DNA of 64,000 nt from Paracoccus aerodenitrificans. Lineage in GTDB: Bacteria > Pseudomonadota > Alphaproteobacteria > Rhodobacterales > Rhodobacteraceae. Below the pieces are notes generated by a model that was given only the letters and a program-made list of their open reading frames with translations, made no database searches and was not told the DNA's origin. Position 1 is the stretch's first letter. The number at the start of each line of letters is the position of its first letter. The DNA lies in the NCBI RefSeq assembly GCF_027913215.1, contig NZ_CP115784.1:744001-808000 (forward strand). The letters run 5' to 3'. Position numbers and translations under genes: made by a program. Shown here piece by piece: positions 25,611-35,300 of the stretch.

Positions 25611-25694
25611 CAGAGTGAGAGTGCGGACGGGTTTCCCGTGACGGGTTGAGGGCTGGAAGAAAGGCTTCTGGCGCCCGTCGCGGAGATCATCCCG
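25611..25694 (+). promoter_or_regulatory. Leader copy A upstream of ardC
   Basis: This sequence is conserved with 27089-27173 and 30409-30495, and more weakly with 32229-32321. Shared blocks are CAGAGNGAGAG, CGTGACGGGTTGAGGG, a purine-rich GGAAGAAAGG loop, GCGCCCGTC and the GGAG ribosome-binding site. GACGGG pairs with CCCGTC to close a hairpin around the purine loop. A separate GCGGGG-AGA-CCCCGC hairpin lies just upstream (25585-25599). Confidence 0.6.
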
Positions 25695-26657
25695 ATGGCC
25701 AGACACGATCGCAGCGCTGCGGAAGGTGGCGCGCGTAGCAACCTTTACGACGACATCACCAACAAGATCATCGCCGAGCTGGAGCAGGGCCGGCTCCCCT
25801 GGGTCCAGCCCTGGGGAGCGTCGCCCGATACCGCCCCACTGGGCCTGCCGAGAAATGCTTCAACCGGCCGGTCCTATTCAGGCATCAATATTCTCATTCT
25901 CTGGGGCGCTGTCATCCAGCATGGCTTTCCCGGTCAGGCGTGGCTGACTTTCCGCCAGGCGCTGTCGCTTGGCGGCAATGTCAGGAAGGGCGAGCGCGGC
26001 ACCACTGTCGTTTATGCCGACCGTTTCACCCCCGAGGACGAAAAACGCCGTGCCCGCGAGACGGGCGAGGATGCACATGCCATACCGTTCCTGAAGCGGT
26101 TCACGGTCTTCAATGCCGCACAATGCGATGGCCTGCCCGATGACATCACGGCAATCGCGCCACCACCCGCACCGGGCCTGATCGAACCCCGGGTCGAGGC
26201 GCTGATCCGGGCCACCGGCATCGACTTCCGTATTGGTGGCAATCGCGCCTTCTATATGCCATCCCTCGACTATGTGCAGGTGCCGCCGCCACAAGCCTAT
26301 TTCGAGCCGATCAACTGGCACCGGACAGCCCTGCATGAGCTGGGTCACGCCAGCGGCCATCACAGCCGTCTCAACCGCGATCTGACCGGTTCGTTCGGCT
26401 CGAAGAAATATGCCTTCGAGGAAATGATTGCCGAGCAGACCGCGGCCTTCAGTTGCGCCGCGCTCGGGATCGTGCCGACCGTCCGCCATGCCGATTACAT
26501 TGGGTCGTGGTTGGAGGTCATGCACGAGGATTCCCGCGCCATTGTCCGCGCGGCCTCGCAGGCAAGCAAGGCGGCTGACTGGCTGCTGTCGCATCTGCCG
26601 GCCGAGGACACCGTGGAGTCGGATGCCAGCGTAACCGACCGGAGGGCTGCGGCATGA
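25695..26657 (+). CDS. ardC: ArdC-like antirestriction protein
   Basis: A 320-residue protein with an N-terminal ssDNA-binding ArdC domain (NLYDDITNKIIAELEQG...PWVQPW) and a C-terminal zincin-like metallopeptidase domain with HELGHASGHHSRL (HExxH motif near residue 214). ArdC proteins bind incoming single-stranded DNA and shield it from restriction when an element enters a new host. It follows the conserved leader and overlaps the DUF2958 gene by four bases. The position directly beside the McrBC and type IIG genes is notable, since the element carries both restriction and antirestriction. Confidence 0.9.
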   Translation: MARHDRSAAEGGARSNLYDDITNKIIAELEQGRLPWVQPWGASPDTAPLGLPRNASTGRSYSGINILILWGAVIQHGFPGQAWLTFRQALSLGGNVRKGERGTTVVYADRFTPEDEKRRARETGEDAHAIPFLKRFTVFNAAQCDGLPDDITAIAPPPAPGLIEPRVEALIRATGIDFRIGGNRAFYMPSLDYVQVPPPQAYFEPINWHRTALHELGHASGHHSRLNRDLTGSFGSKKYAFEEMIAEQTAAFSCAALGIVPTVRHADYIGSWLEVMHEDSRAIVRAASQASKAADWLLSHLPAEDTVESDASVTDRRAAA

Positions 26658-27049
26658 TCCTCCTGACCGGCACACAGCGCGACCGCCTGCTGGCCAATGG
26701 TCGCCAGCGAGATCAGGATCACATCCCGGTCGTGAAGTTCTTCAATCCCTTCGGCGAGGGCGTCTGGCTCGCCACCGAACTGGATGAGGATGGCGACATC
26801 ATGTTTGGCCTGGCCGATCTCGGCTATCCCGAACTGGGGTCGTGGAGCCTTGGCGAGATGCAGTCAGTCCGGCTGCCCTTCGGCATAGGCATCGAGCGCG
26901 ATCTATTGTTCACCGGGGATTTTCCCATCTCGGTCTGGGCCGAGGCCGCCCGTGAGACCGGCAGCATCCGCGCCGCCGAGCGTCTGCTCTACCGCTTAGG
27001 CGCGGGTCTTTCCCGTACATCCGCCGATACAGAGAACCGGAGTGCCTGA
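26654..27049 (+). CDS. DUF2958 protein
   Basis: A 131-residue protein with the DUF2958 pattern (LLANGRQRDQDHIPVVKFFNPFGEGVWLATEL...FGLADLGYPELGSWSLGEM). Function is unknown; the family is common beside ArdC in plasmids and ICEs. The start overlaps the ardC stop (ATGA), so the two are coexpressed. Confidence 0.85.
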   Translation: MILLTGTQRDRLLANGRQRDQDHIPVVKFFNPFGEGVWLATELDEDGDIMFGLADLGYPELGSWSLGEMQSVRLPFGIGIERDLLFTGDFPISVWAEAARETGSIRAAERLLYRLGAGLSRTSADTENRSA

Positions 27050-27088
27050 TTTCCGGGTTTCAGGTTCTGCGGCTAGCGTCGCTCTCTT

Positions 27089-27173
27089 CAGAGGAAGAGG
27101 GCGGCGCTTCGCTTCGTGACGGGCTGATAGCCGGAGAGAGAGGCTCACCGGCGTCCGTCATGGAGTAACTGAC
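27089..27173 (+). promoter_or_regulatory. Leader copy B upstream of parB-like gene
   Basis: This is the second copy of the conserved leader: CAGAGGAAGAG, CGTGACGGGCTGA, GGAGAGAGAGGC and GGCGTCCGTC before GGAG and the ATG. The outer stem keeps pairing with a G-T wobble, and the inner stem GCCGG/CCGGC is perfect here. The substitutions relative to copies A and C preserve the fold. Confidence 0.6.
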
Positions 27174-29312
27174 ATGACCACTGCCGTTCAGAAGATCACC
27201 CTGTCGTCGTCGCGCGACATTCCTTTCAACAAGCTGGTGCTCAGCCAGTCCAACGTCCGGCGCGTCAAGGCCGGGATATCGGTCGAGGAACTGGCCGAGT
27301 CAATCGCCCGTCGCGGCTTGATCCAGTCCCTGCATGTCCGCCCGGTCGTGGATGCCGAGGGCAAAGAGACCGGCATGTTCGAGGTGCCCGCCGGCGGTCG
27401 CCGCTTTCGCGCGCTCGAACTGCTGGTCAAGCAGAAGCGCCTCGCCAAGGTCGCGCCGGTCCCCTGCGTCGTGTCGGAAGCCAGCGCCGATGTGCTGATC
27501 GACGAGGTATCGCTCGCCGAGAATATCGAGCGGGCACCGCTGCATCCGCTCGATCAGTTTCGCGCCTTCCAGGCCATGCGCGAAAAGGGCATGACCGAGG
27601 AAGTCATCGCCGCCGCCTTCTTCGTCGATGCCAAAGTGGTGAAGCAGCGCCTGCGGCTGGTTTCTGTCTCACCGGCATTGCTCGATCTCTATGCCGAGGA
27701 CGGCATGACGCTGGAGCAGTTGATGGCCTTCACCGTCAGCCCTGACCATGCCCGCCAGGAACAGGTCTGGGACGCGATCAAGGATGGCTGGCAAAAGGAA
27801 CCCTACCACATCCGCCGCTTGCTGACCGAAACCACGGTCCGCGCCGCTGACAAGCGGGCAGTGTTTGTCGGCATTGCCGCCTATGAGGAGGCTGGCGGCT
27901 GCGTCTTGCGCGATCTCTTTCAGCAGGACGATGGCGGCTGGCTGCAAGATCCGGTGCTTCTCGACCGGCTGGTGGGCGAGAAGCTGAAGGCCGAGGCCGA
28001 AGCCATCGCCGCCGAGGGCTGGAAGTGGATCGAGGTCGCCATCACCTTTCCCTATGGTCACGATCATGGCCTTCGCCAGATTGTCGGCACCACGGTTGAT
28101 CTGAGCGAAGAGGAACGCGCCACCCGCGAGGCATTGCGCGACGAATATGACCGGCTTGAAGCCGAATATGGCGAGGCTGACGAACTGCCTGACGAGATCG
28201 ACGCCCGCCTCGGTGAGATCGAACAGGCGCTGGAAACCTTCGAGCACCGCCCGATGACCTTCGAGCCGGACCAGATCGGCATGGCGGGTGCCTTCGTCAG
28301 CATCGACGCTGATGGCGCATTGCTGGTCGAGCGCGGCTATGTTCGCGCCGAGGATGAAACGCCTGCGGAACCGGAAGCTGAGATCGTTGACCCGGAAACT
28401 GGCGAGGTGATCCAGCGGGCAGAACCGGAGGAAGGCCGCATGCGTGCAGTCATCACGCTGGGCGGTCGGCCGGTCGAAACGGAGGAGGAAGATGATGCCG
28501 ACACCATCAAGCCGCTGCCTGATCGGCTGGTCAGCGAGCTGACCGCGCATCGCACGCTGGCACTGCGGGATGCGGTGGCCGTGAACCCGCATGTCGCCAT
28601 GACGGCACTGCTCCACCGGCTGGTCATGAATTGCTTCATGCCGCATTCCAGTCGCGGGTGCCTGGAAGCACAGGTCCGGGAGGTTCATCTGCCCGCTCAG
28701 GCCGAGGATCTGCGCGATAGCGCATCGGCCAAGGCCATCGCTGACCGGCACGAACGCTGGGGCGATCATGTCCCGGCAGACGATGCCGCCCTCTGGGATT
28801 GGCTGACCGATCTGGACGATGGTTCGCGCATGGATCTGCTCGCTCATTGCGTCAGCTTCGGTGTGAATGCGCTTTATGAGAAGCCGAATCCTTACAGCGG
28901 CACAGGCGTCAGCCAGCACGGGCTGGACATCCGCCTGTCGCAGGCTGACCGGCTCGCGCGTTCGACCGGCCTCGACATGGTGGCCGTGGGTTGGCGGCCG
29001 ACGGTTGGCAATTATCTCGGCCGCGTGACGAAGCCGCGTATCCTTGAAGCTGTGCGCGAAGGGGCCGGAGACCGGGCCGCCGATCTGATCGGACACCTCA
29101 AGAAGGGCGACATGGCCAAGGAAGCCGAACGCCTGCTGGCGGAAACCGGTTGGCTGCCCGAGCCGCTGCGCATGGTGGACGAAGGTATCGAAGTCGATCC
29201 GGCATCGGGCGCTGCGGCGGAAGCCGACGATCTGCCCGATTTCCTCTCTGGTGATGGCGAGGACGACCCGGCTGACGACGAGGAAGAACAGCATATGGTC
29301 GCTGCTGAATAG
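27174..29312 (+). CDS. ParB/RepB/Spo0J-family protein
   Basis: A 712-residue ParB-like protein. The N-terminal ParB/sulfiredoxin domain (IPFNKLVLSQSNVRRV...SLHVRP...GRRRFRALELL...AENIERAPLHPLDQFRAF) is followed by a helix-turn-helix core and a long acidic C-terminus of unknown role ending in an Asp/Glu-rich tail. Such long ParB-like proteins are standard in alphaproteobacterial ICEs and plasmids and probably help stabilise the excised circle or regulate genes. The chromosomal ParB length is about 300, so more than half of this protein is extra. A conserved leader precedes it. Confidence 0.85.
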   Translation: MTTAVQKITLSSSRDIPFNKLVLSQSNVRRVKAGISVEELAESIARRGLIQSLHVRPVVDAEGKETGMFEVPAGGRRFRALELLVKQKRLAKVAPVPCVVSEASADVLIDEVSLAENIERAPLHPLDQFRAFQAMREKGMTEEVIAAAFFVDAKVVKQRLRLVSVSPALLDLYAEDGMTLEQLMAFTVSPDHARQEQVWDAIKDGWQKEPYHIRRLLTETTVRAADKRAVFVGIAAYEEAGGCVLRDLFQQDDGGWLQDPVLLDRLVGEKLKAEAEAIAAEGWKWIEVAITFPYGHDHGLRQIVGTTVDLSEEERATREALRDEYDRLEAEYGEADELPDEIDARLGEIEQALETFEHRPMTFEPDQIGMAGAFVSIDADGALLVERGYVRAEDETPAEPEAEIVDPETGEVIQRAEPEEGRMRAVITLGGRPVETEEEDDADTIKPLPDRLVSELTAHRTLALRDAVAVNPHVAMTALLHRLVMNCFMPHSSRGCLEAQVREVHLPAQAEDLRDSASAKAIADRHERWGDHVPADDAALWDWLTDLDDGSRMDLLAHCVSFGVNALYEKPNPYSGTGVSQHGLDIRLSQADRLARSTGLDMVAVGWRPTVGNYLGRVTKPRILEAVREGAGDRAADLIGHLKKGDMAKEAERLLAETGWLPEPLRMVDEGIEVDPASGAAAEADDLPDFLSGDGEDDPADDEEEQHMVAAE

Positions 29313-29368
29313 CACTCATGCGGGGCGGCTTCGGTCGCCTCGTCTATCGCCCTCCGTTTCCGCAACTC

Positions 29369-29395
29369 GCCCGGTCCTCGTGATCGGGCTTTTTC
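29369..29395 (+). terminator. Probable intrinsic terminator after parB-like gene
   Basis: An 8-bp stem (GCCCGGTC/GATCGGGC, one G-T pair) with a 5-base loop is followed by TTTTTC. It lies between the parB-like gene and the next small gene. Confidence 0.55.
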
Positions 29396-29409
29396 TTTGG
29401 AGAGCCGCC

Positions 29410-29715
29410 ATGGCTGCCAGCATCGACATTGACGAAATCTTCGCCCAGGATCGGGAGAACCATCCGAACGAACGAACGCTGCCTTGGGAAGAAACCCGCG
29501 ACGGCATCACCGTCGTCGTCGAGCCAAAGCCCCATTGGGCCGAGGACATGCGCGTGTTCCGCCTCGATGCCCGTGAATATTGCCGCTACACCGAATGGAC
29601 TGCCCATGGCGGCCGTGCGCGGTTCTATGGTCATATTGACACATCGGGCGACGATCTGATGATGAAAGCACGCGCCATGATCGCCCGAGAAATTGCCGAT
29701 GGGCTTTGGAGCTGA
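29410..29715 (+). CDS. Hypothetical protein
   Basis: A 101-residue acidic protein starting MAASIDIDEIFAQDREN. No domain is recognised. It has a strand-rich middle (GITVVVEPKPHW...MRVFRLDAREYCRYTEW) and a C-terminal helix. GGAG precedes the ATG. It is likely to be a real ICE backbone gene because of codon use and spacing. Confidence 0.55.
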   Translation: MAASIDIDEIFAQDRENHPNERTLPWEETRDGITVVVEPKPHWAEDMRVFRLDAREYCRYTEWTAHGGRARFYGHIDTSGDDLMMKARAMIAREIADGLWS

Positions 29716-30132
29716 AGGTCCGATCGCAGGGTGTCGGGCCGTGAGGATGGGAGGTCTGCACCGGACGGGTCCATTCCGGCTTCACCATGCAATCCGCCGT
29801 CTCCTTCAGAACAAGCGGCAGCCATCTTTGGCCTGAAGGGAACACGATCCTGATGCCAGCATGGTGGCAAGGCTGGCGCGGCAGAGCATCTGCGACGGGT
29901 AGCCGGCATCCAGTCAGATGCGAAAAACCACCCCCGCTTCCATTCGCAAACCTTGGTCCGATCCGTCTCTTTGACATTCAACCCCGAAGGGGTCGGCTTA
30001 CGCGCGCGTGCCGCCCTCGGGGATTCGGAAAAAGTCCGAACGCCCTCGGGTGATTGCAGATCCGGTCAGACACTTCGGGCGCCTGTCGCGCGGGGGATGG
30101 TCCCCCGCCTCCAAAGACAGGAGCCGGAACCC
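29716..30132. promoter_or_regulatory. Gene-free leader with strong hairpin at 30090-30108
   Basis: This is a 417-base stretch without a convincing gene. A perfect 8-bp hairpin (GCGGGGGA-TGG-TCCCCCGC) sits 24 bases before the next ATG. Upstream, a direct repeat of GCCCTCGGG flanks an inverted TTCGGA/TCCGAA pair at about 30012-30058. The pieces look like a structured leader or attenuator for the small gene at 30133; a short open frame at 29787-30053 has no support. Confidence 0.4.
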
Positions 30133-30297
30133 ATGTCCTATGCAGATGCCACCGCCTTCGCCGCCAGCCTCGCCACCACGCTGATGGTCTCGATCGTCGT
30201 GTTCCAGGCCGGGGACGGCACCCACGCCGCTTGCCCCGCCGCCGAGTTCGACGGCGACGACGACATGGTGAAGCTGGAGCTGGACCCGTGGGAATAA
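30133..30297 (+). CDS. Small hypothetical protein
   Basis: A 54-residue protein with a hydrophobic N-terminal half (AFAASLATTLMVSIVVFQAG), which may be a single membrane segment, and an acidic C-terminal half. The ATG follows CAGGAG at good spacing and a strong hairpin in the leader. Too short to assign. Confidence 0.45.
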   Translation: MSYADATAFAASLATTLMVSIVVFQAGDGTHAACPAAEFDGDDDMVKLELDPWE

Positions 30298-30408
30298 GGC
30301 GCGGGAGCGCCTCATCCCCGGCGGCCCGAACGCGACACCCGCGATCGGGCCTTCAGCCTTGCGATGGTCGCCCATCGCCGGCAGCGGAACCGGGGACGAA
30401 ACCCCGGT

Positions 30409-30495
30409 CAGAGAGGAAGAGTGCGGGCCGTTCGGCCGTGACGGGTTGAGGGTCGGAGAGAGAGGCTTTTCGGCGCCCGTCATGGAGTGATCCCG
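30409..30495 (+). promoter_or_regulatory. Leader copy C
   Basis: This is the third copy of the conserved leader, closest to copy A (CAGAG, AGTGCGG, CCGTGACGGGTTGAGGG, GGAGAGAGAGGC, CGGCGCCCGTC, GGAG). As in copy A, a perfect GC-rich hairpin (ACCGGGG/CCCCGGT, 30389-30408) lies immediately upstream. Confidence 0.6.
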
Positions 30496-31044
30496 ATGAC
30501 CTTTGCCCGTTCCGAAACCTTCCGTTCCATCGGTCATATTCTGGCTGCCGATGTGCTGCCCGCGCTTTATCGGTCGCAAAAGCTGCCGCTGCGCATCTCG
30601 TGCCTCGGTGTGGCCAGCTATGACGCCAGTGATGCGGCGACCAGCTTTGACCGCGTGATCCCGCTTGGCGAATGCCCGTCACCGGAAAAAGCCATACAGG
30701 CCGCGGCCTTGCGCCTGTCGCGCGGCGATATTTGCACAGGGCCGGACAGCTTCCCGTCCTTTCAGCCGCGCATCATGCTCATTCAGGACCGCGATCAGCG
30801 CCTGGTCCTCGCCGGCGAAATCCGCGCCGGCATTATCCTCTGGCAACAGCCAGTCGCATGCGATGCCGAGGCACGCAGGATCGTGACCGAGGCCAGCGGC
30901 CTGCGCGGTATGGCATTCCGGGCCACGGACCCCGGTGACGCGAGACGGCTGCGTTACCGCGCCGCTGCGCTGGAGGCCCGGCTGGTCGATCCCTTCTGGC
31001 GCGATGCCGCGGCTGATCTGCTCCGCCTGCCACAGGCCGCCTGA
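30496..31044 (+). CDS. Hypothetical ICE backbone protein
   Basis: A 182-residue protein starting MTFARSETFRSIGHILAADVLP. No family is recognised. It has an alpha/beta pattern and ends in a helical Arg/Leu-rich tail. The ATG at 30496 has GGAG eight bases upstream; a GTG three codons earlier overlaps that ribosome-binding site and is rejected. It is expressed behind leader copy C. Confidence 0.55.
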   Translation: MTFARSETFRSIGHILAADVLPALYRSQKLPLRISCLGVASYDASDAATSFDRVIPLGECPSPEKAIQAAALRLSRGDICTGPDSFPSFQPRIMLIQDRDQRLVLAGEIRAGIILWQQPVACDAEARRIVTEASGLRGMAFRATDPGDARRLRYRAAALEARLVDPFWRDAAADLLRLPQAA

Positions 31045-31067
31045 GCTTCACCCATTCCATCCCATTC

Positions 31068-31088
31068 GGCTCGGCCTTATGCCGAGCC
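31068..31088 (+). promoter_or_regulatory. Perfect hairpin before the 31110 gene
   Basis: GGCTCGGC-CTTAT-GCCGAGCC is a perfect 8-bp stem with a 5-base loop, 21 bases before the next ATG and without a T tract. It could be a weak terminator or an RNA-stability or translation-control hairpin. Confidence 0.4.
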
Positions 31089-31109
31089 ATGTCATGTCCG
31101 GAGACCGTC

Positions 31110-31526
31110 ATGGCCGACTATTTCACGCACTTTTCCTGCCTCCTCGACGTAGGCACCCCCGAAAACGCTGCCCGCGCGCTGGATCTCTACAACGCTCTGG
31201 CGGATGACAATGCCGCCGAAGATCCGCCATCGGACGGCTTCCTGCTCTCCATCCAGCCAGAACATGGTGGCACACAGCTCTGGATGCGTGATGACGTCAC
31301 CGGCGATCCCGAGCATGTCATCCAGTTCGTCAAACGCTGTGCCACCGAGTTCCACCTGACGGGCCTATGGGGCCTTCAATACGCAAACAGCTGTTCTCGT
31401 CCGAGAATCGACGGCTTCGGCGGCGGCGCGCATGTCCTTGATCTTGCCACCGGCGAAACGGTCGACTGGATCTATACCGATGGTTGGCTTTCCTCAGTTC
31501 TCGAAGGGAGAGATCCCTATGCCTGA
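31110..31526 (+). CDS. Hypothetical protein
   Basis: A 138-residue acidic protein starting MADYFTHFSCLLDVGTPENA. The pattern (LYNALADDNA...GFLLSIQPE...LWMRDDVTGDPEHVIQFVK) recurs in ICE-encoded proteins of unknown function. It overlaps the next gene by eight bases, so the two are probably coexpressed. Confidence 0.6.
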   Translation: MADYFTHFSCLLDVGTPENAARALDLYNALADDNAAEDPPSDGFLLSIQPEHGGTQLWMRDDVTGDPEHVIQFVKRCATEFHLTGLWGLQYANSCSRPRIDGFGGGAHVLDLATGETVDWIYTDGWLSSVLEGRDPYA

Positions 31527-32163
31527 GATCATCGAAACCACCGTCTATCGCCTGGGCGAATTGTCTGATGCGGCGAAGGACAAGGCCCGCGCCTGGTATC
31601 GTGAGGGCGGCTTCGACTATGACTGGTACGATGCGGTCTACGAGGATTTCCAGCACATCGCGGAAATCCTCGGGCTGAACCTCAAGACCCGCACCATCGG
31701 GTTGATGGGAGGAGGCACACGGCAAGACCCCTGCATCTGGTTCCGGGGCTTCTGCTCGCAGGGCGACGGTGCGTGCTTCGAGACCTTCTATTCTTACCGG
31801 AAGCATGCGCCGCGCCTGATCCGGGAATACGCCCCGCAGGACACCGAACTGCACCGCATCGCCGACGCCCTTCAGGCAATCCAGCGCCGAAACTTCTATC
31901 AGCTTAGCGCCGATGCCAGCCATCGCGGCCATTATTATCACGAATACTGCATGTCGATCTCGGTCGAGCGAGACAGCCCGACTTGGCAGGACATGACAGC
32001 CGATGCCGAGGAGACGATCATCGAGGCGCTGCGCGATCTGGCCCGCTGGCTGTACCGCCAGCTTGAGCGCGAATATGATTATCTGTCCTCGGACGAAGTG
32101 GTCGATGAAACCATCGCCGCCAATGAATACACATTCACCGAGGTCGGTCGCCGCTTCGGATAA
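31519..32163 (+). CDS. Hypothetical protein, antitoxin-of-stability-system-like
   Basis: A 214-residue protein starting MPEIIETTVYRLGELSDAAKDKARAWYRE. This N-terminal pattern with paired aromatic residues (DYDWYDAVYEDFQ) is one I associate with plasmid-borne proteins sometimes labelled antitoxin of a stability system; the label is weak. The start lies within the end of the preceding gene. A strong terminator follows at 32183. Confidence 0.6.
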   Translation: MPEIIETTVYRLGELSDAAKDKARAWYREGGFDYDWYDAVYEDFQHIAEILGLNLKTRTIGLMGGGTRQDPCIWFRGFCSQGDGACFETFYSYRKHAPRLIREYAPQDTELHRIADALQAIQRRNFYQLSADASHRGHYYHEYCMSISVERDSPTWQDMTADAEETIIEALRDLARWLYRQLEREYDYLSSDEVVDETIAANEYTFTEVGRRFG

Positions 32164-32182
32164 TCCCGGGAAGACACTGACA

Positions 32183-32215
32183 AGCGCCCCGCCGTCCGGT
32201 CGGGGCGCTTTTTTT
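32183..32215 (+). terminator. Intrinsic terminator
   Basis: A perfect 9-bp stem (AGCGCCCCG/CGGGGCGCT) with a 9-base loop is followed by a run of seven T. It ends the 30496-32163 transcription unit. Confidence 0.9.
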
Positions 32216-32228
32216 GTGCTACACTTTG

Positions 32229-32321
32229 AGAGTGAGAGGCGGGCCGAAAAGGGTCAGGTCCGGGTGGTCGAGAGAGAGCGCCGTCCGGACTTGTCCTTCC
32301 CGCTCTCCTAAGGTTCCCGAC
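32229..32321 (+). promoter_or_regulatory. Leader copy D, diverged
   Basis: AGAGTGAGAG and GCGG match copy A. A perfect stem GTCCGG/CCGGAC (32258-32263 and 32285-32290) encloses a GAGAGAGAG loop, as in the other copies, although the stem sequence differs. Retention of stem plus purine loop with a changed stem sequence supports an RNA structure. Confidence 0.45.
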
Positions 32322-35300
32322 ATGAACATGGTGTTTCCCGTGACCGATCCGGTCACGCCGCTGGCGGCTGCGCCCGCGATCCTGGCTGCGGCCAATCTTT
32401 TGCTCCCCCATCTCGAACGCGGCCAGCGCGTCGATGCCGCCACCTTGCGCGGCGCGATGGAAACGGCCTTCGGCGCGTCCGACGCTACCGGCGCGTGGGA
32501 CTGGAAGCTGGCCTATGAGGCGTGCGAAGTCTCTACGGTTCTCTTCCTGCGCAAATACGGAAAGGCGCTTTTCCGTAAAGCCGTGTCTCCGGCTGCACGG
32601 ATTTCCGTGCTGGCAAAGATCACGGCGCTGTTGCCCACGCAGACCCGGCGTTCCGAAGAAAGCCAGAACTTCCAGCAGTTTTCGACGCCGATCCCGCTCG
32701 GCCTTGCCGCTCTGACAGCCGCAGCGATCACGCCCCATGACCGTGTGCTGGAACCATCAGCGGGCACCGGCCTTCTGGCGATCCTGGCGCAGACCATCGG
32801 CGGCTCGCTGATCCTCAACGAACTCGCCGAGACTCGCGCCGATCTGCTGGCCCAGCTCTTTCCCGCCTTCGCCGTCACCCGGTTCGACGCCGCCCAGATC
32901 GACGATCATCTGGCCGCAGATGCCGTCCCGTCCGTGGTGCTGATGAACCCGCCATTCTCGGTCATGGCCAATGTCAGCGGACGTGTCGCAGATGCGGCCT
33001 ACCGCCATGTTGCCTCGGCGCTGGCCCGTCTTGCTCCGGGCGGTCGGCTGGTGACGATCACCGGCGCTGGCTTTGGCCCCGAAACTCCGGCATGGCGGGA
33101 CGCTTTCATCCGCTTGCAGGCGCGTGGCCGTGTAGTGTTCAGCGCCGCCGTCGATGGCGCGGTCTATGCAAAGCACGGCACCACGATCGACACGCGGCTG
33201 ACTGTGATCGACAAGCTGCCCGCCGACGATCCGGCGAGTTTTCCGGCATCACCGGGGATCGCACCTGATGTTGCCACGCTCATCGGATGGATCGAGGCGC
33301 ATGTTCCTCAGCGTTCGCCTGTCTCCTTGCCGAAGATCGTGGTGCCTGCTTCGACCGCCGCGCCGAAAACCGTGCGGGGCTATCTGGTCCGCGCGACTGC
33401 TGCTCGGCCTGCCGCTGCTCCGGCCAACGATCCTGAGGGCGTCGAACTTTCCTATGAGACCGTGGACTGGACGCCACCGGACGGCGCTCGCCTGTCTGAC
33501 GCGATCTACGAGGAATATGCGCTGCAATCGCTGCGCATTGCTGGCGCCCAGCCGCATCCGACCAAGCTGGTGCAATCCGCTGCAATGGCCTCGGTCGCAC
33601 CGCCGAAGCCCTCCTACCGGCCCATGCTGCCCGCTAACATCTGCGCGCGTCTGTCGGACGCCCAGCTTGAGACAGTGATTTATGCCGGAGAAGCCCATGC
33701 CGATCATCTCGCCGGCGCATGGACCGTGGACGAGCATTTCGACAATGTGAGCGCCGCGCCCGAGGATACTGCCGGATCGATCCGTTTTCGCCGGGGCTTC
33801 ATGCTCGGTGACGGAACCGGTGCTGGCAAGGGCCGCCAGTCCGCTGCCATCATTCTCGACAACTGGCTGCGCGGTCGGCGCAAGGCGATCTGGATCTCCA
33901 AATCCGACAAGCTGATCGAGGACGCGCAGCGCGACTGGTCGGCGCTCGACATGGAACGGCTGCTGGTCACGCCTCTGTCACGCTTCCCGCAAGGCGCAAA
34001 GATCACGCTGTCGGAAGGCGTCCTATTTACCACCTATGCCACGCTGCGATCCGACGATCGGGGCGATAAGGTTTCGCGCGTGCGTCAGATCGTTGAATGG
34101 TTGGGCTCCGATTTCGACGGGGTTATCATATTCGACGAGAGCCATTCCATGCAGAATGCCGGTGGCGGAAAAGGCGAACGCGGTGATGTCGCCGCTTCGC
34201 AGCAGGGACGTGCGGGCCTGCGGCTTCAGCACGTGCTGCCCGATGCCCGCGTGGTTTACGTCTCGGCGACCGGCGCCACCACCGTCCACAATCTCGCCTA
34301 TGCGCAGCGCCTCGGCCTCTGGGGCGGTGAAGATTTTCCGTTCCAGACCCGCGCCGAGTTCGTTGAGGCGATCGAAGCCGGTGGCGTTGCGGCCATGGAG
34401 GTGCTGGCCCGCGACCTGCGATCCCTCGGTCTCTATACCGCGCGCTCACTTTCCTATGATGGCGTCGAATACGAACTTATCGAGCATCAGCTCACGGACG
34501 AACAGCGGCACATCTACGACTCATATGCTGCCGCCTTCGCAGTGATTCATGGGAATCTCGATGCGGCGATGGAAGCCGCCAACATCACGGGCAGCGAAGG
34601 AACGCTGAACCCGCAGGCGAAATCGGCCGCCCGTTCGGCCTTTGAAAGCACCAAGCAGCGCTTCTTCGGCCATCTGCTGACTTCCATGAAAACCCCGACC
34701 CTGATCCAGTCCATCGAGGCCGACCTGGAAGCGGGCCACGCCGCCGTCATCCAGATCGTCTCGACTGGCGAAGCGCTGATGGAACGGCGGCTTTCCGAGA
34801 TCCCGACCGAGGAATGGAACGATATTTCCGTCGATGTCACGCCGAGGGAATATGTAGGCTCGTATTTGCAGCATTCCTTCCCGGTGCAGCTCTATGAACC
34901 CTTCACCGATGGCGAGGGGAACCTCTCCTCACGCCCTGTCTTCCGTGATGGTCAGCCGGTGGAATGCCGCGAAGCCGTGGCGCGGCGCGACGAGATGCTG
35001 GAGCAACTCGGTTCGCTTCCACCCGTGCCGGGGGCGCTCGACCAGATCGTCCAGCGCTTCGGCACGGATATGGTGGCGGAAGTCACAGGCCGTTCGCGCC
35101 GGATCGTGCGCAAGGGTGACGGAGCATCGGCACGTCTTGCGGTCGAGAACCGAGCGCCTTCTGCCAACCTCGCCGAGACTTCGGCCTTCATGGATGACCA
35201 GAAGCGCATTCTGGTTTTCTCGGATGCGGGTGGCACCGGACGCAGCTATCACGCCGAACTCTCAGCGAGAAACCAGCGCCTGCGCGTGCATTATCTGCTG

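Noticed and set aside
27669..29315. 548-codon minus-strand frame antisense to the parB-like gene
   Set aside because: A GC-bias shadow: no domain is visible, and the plus-strand ParB motifs are clear.
29787..30053. 88-residue frame in the leader before the 30133 gene
   Set aside because: Composition (many Arg, Pro and Trp) and position across inverted repeats suggest structured noncoding DNA.
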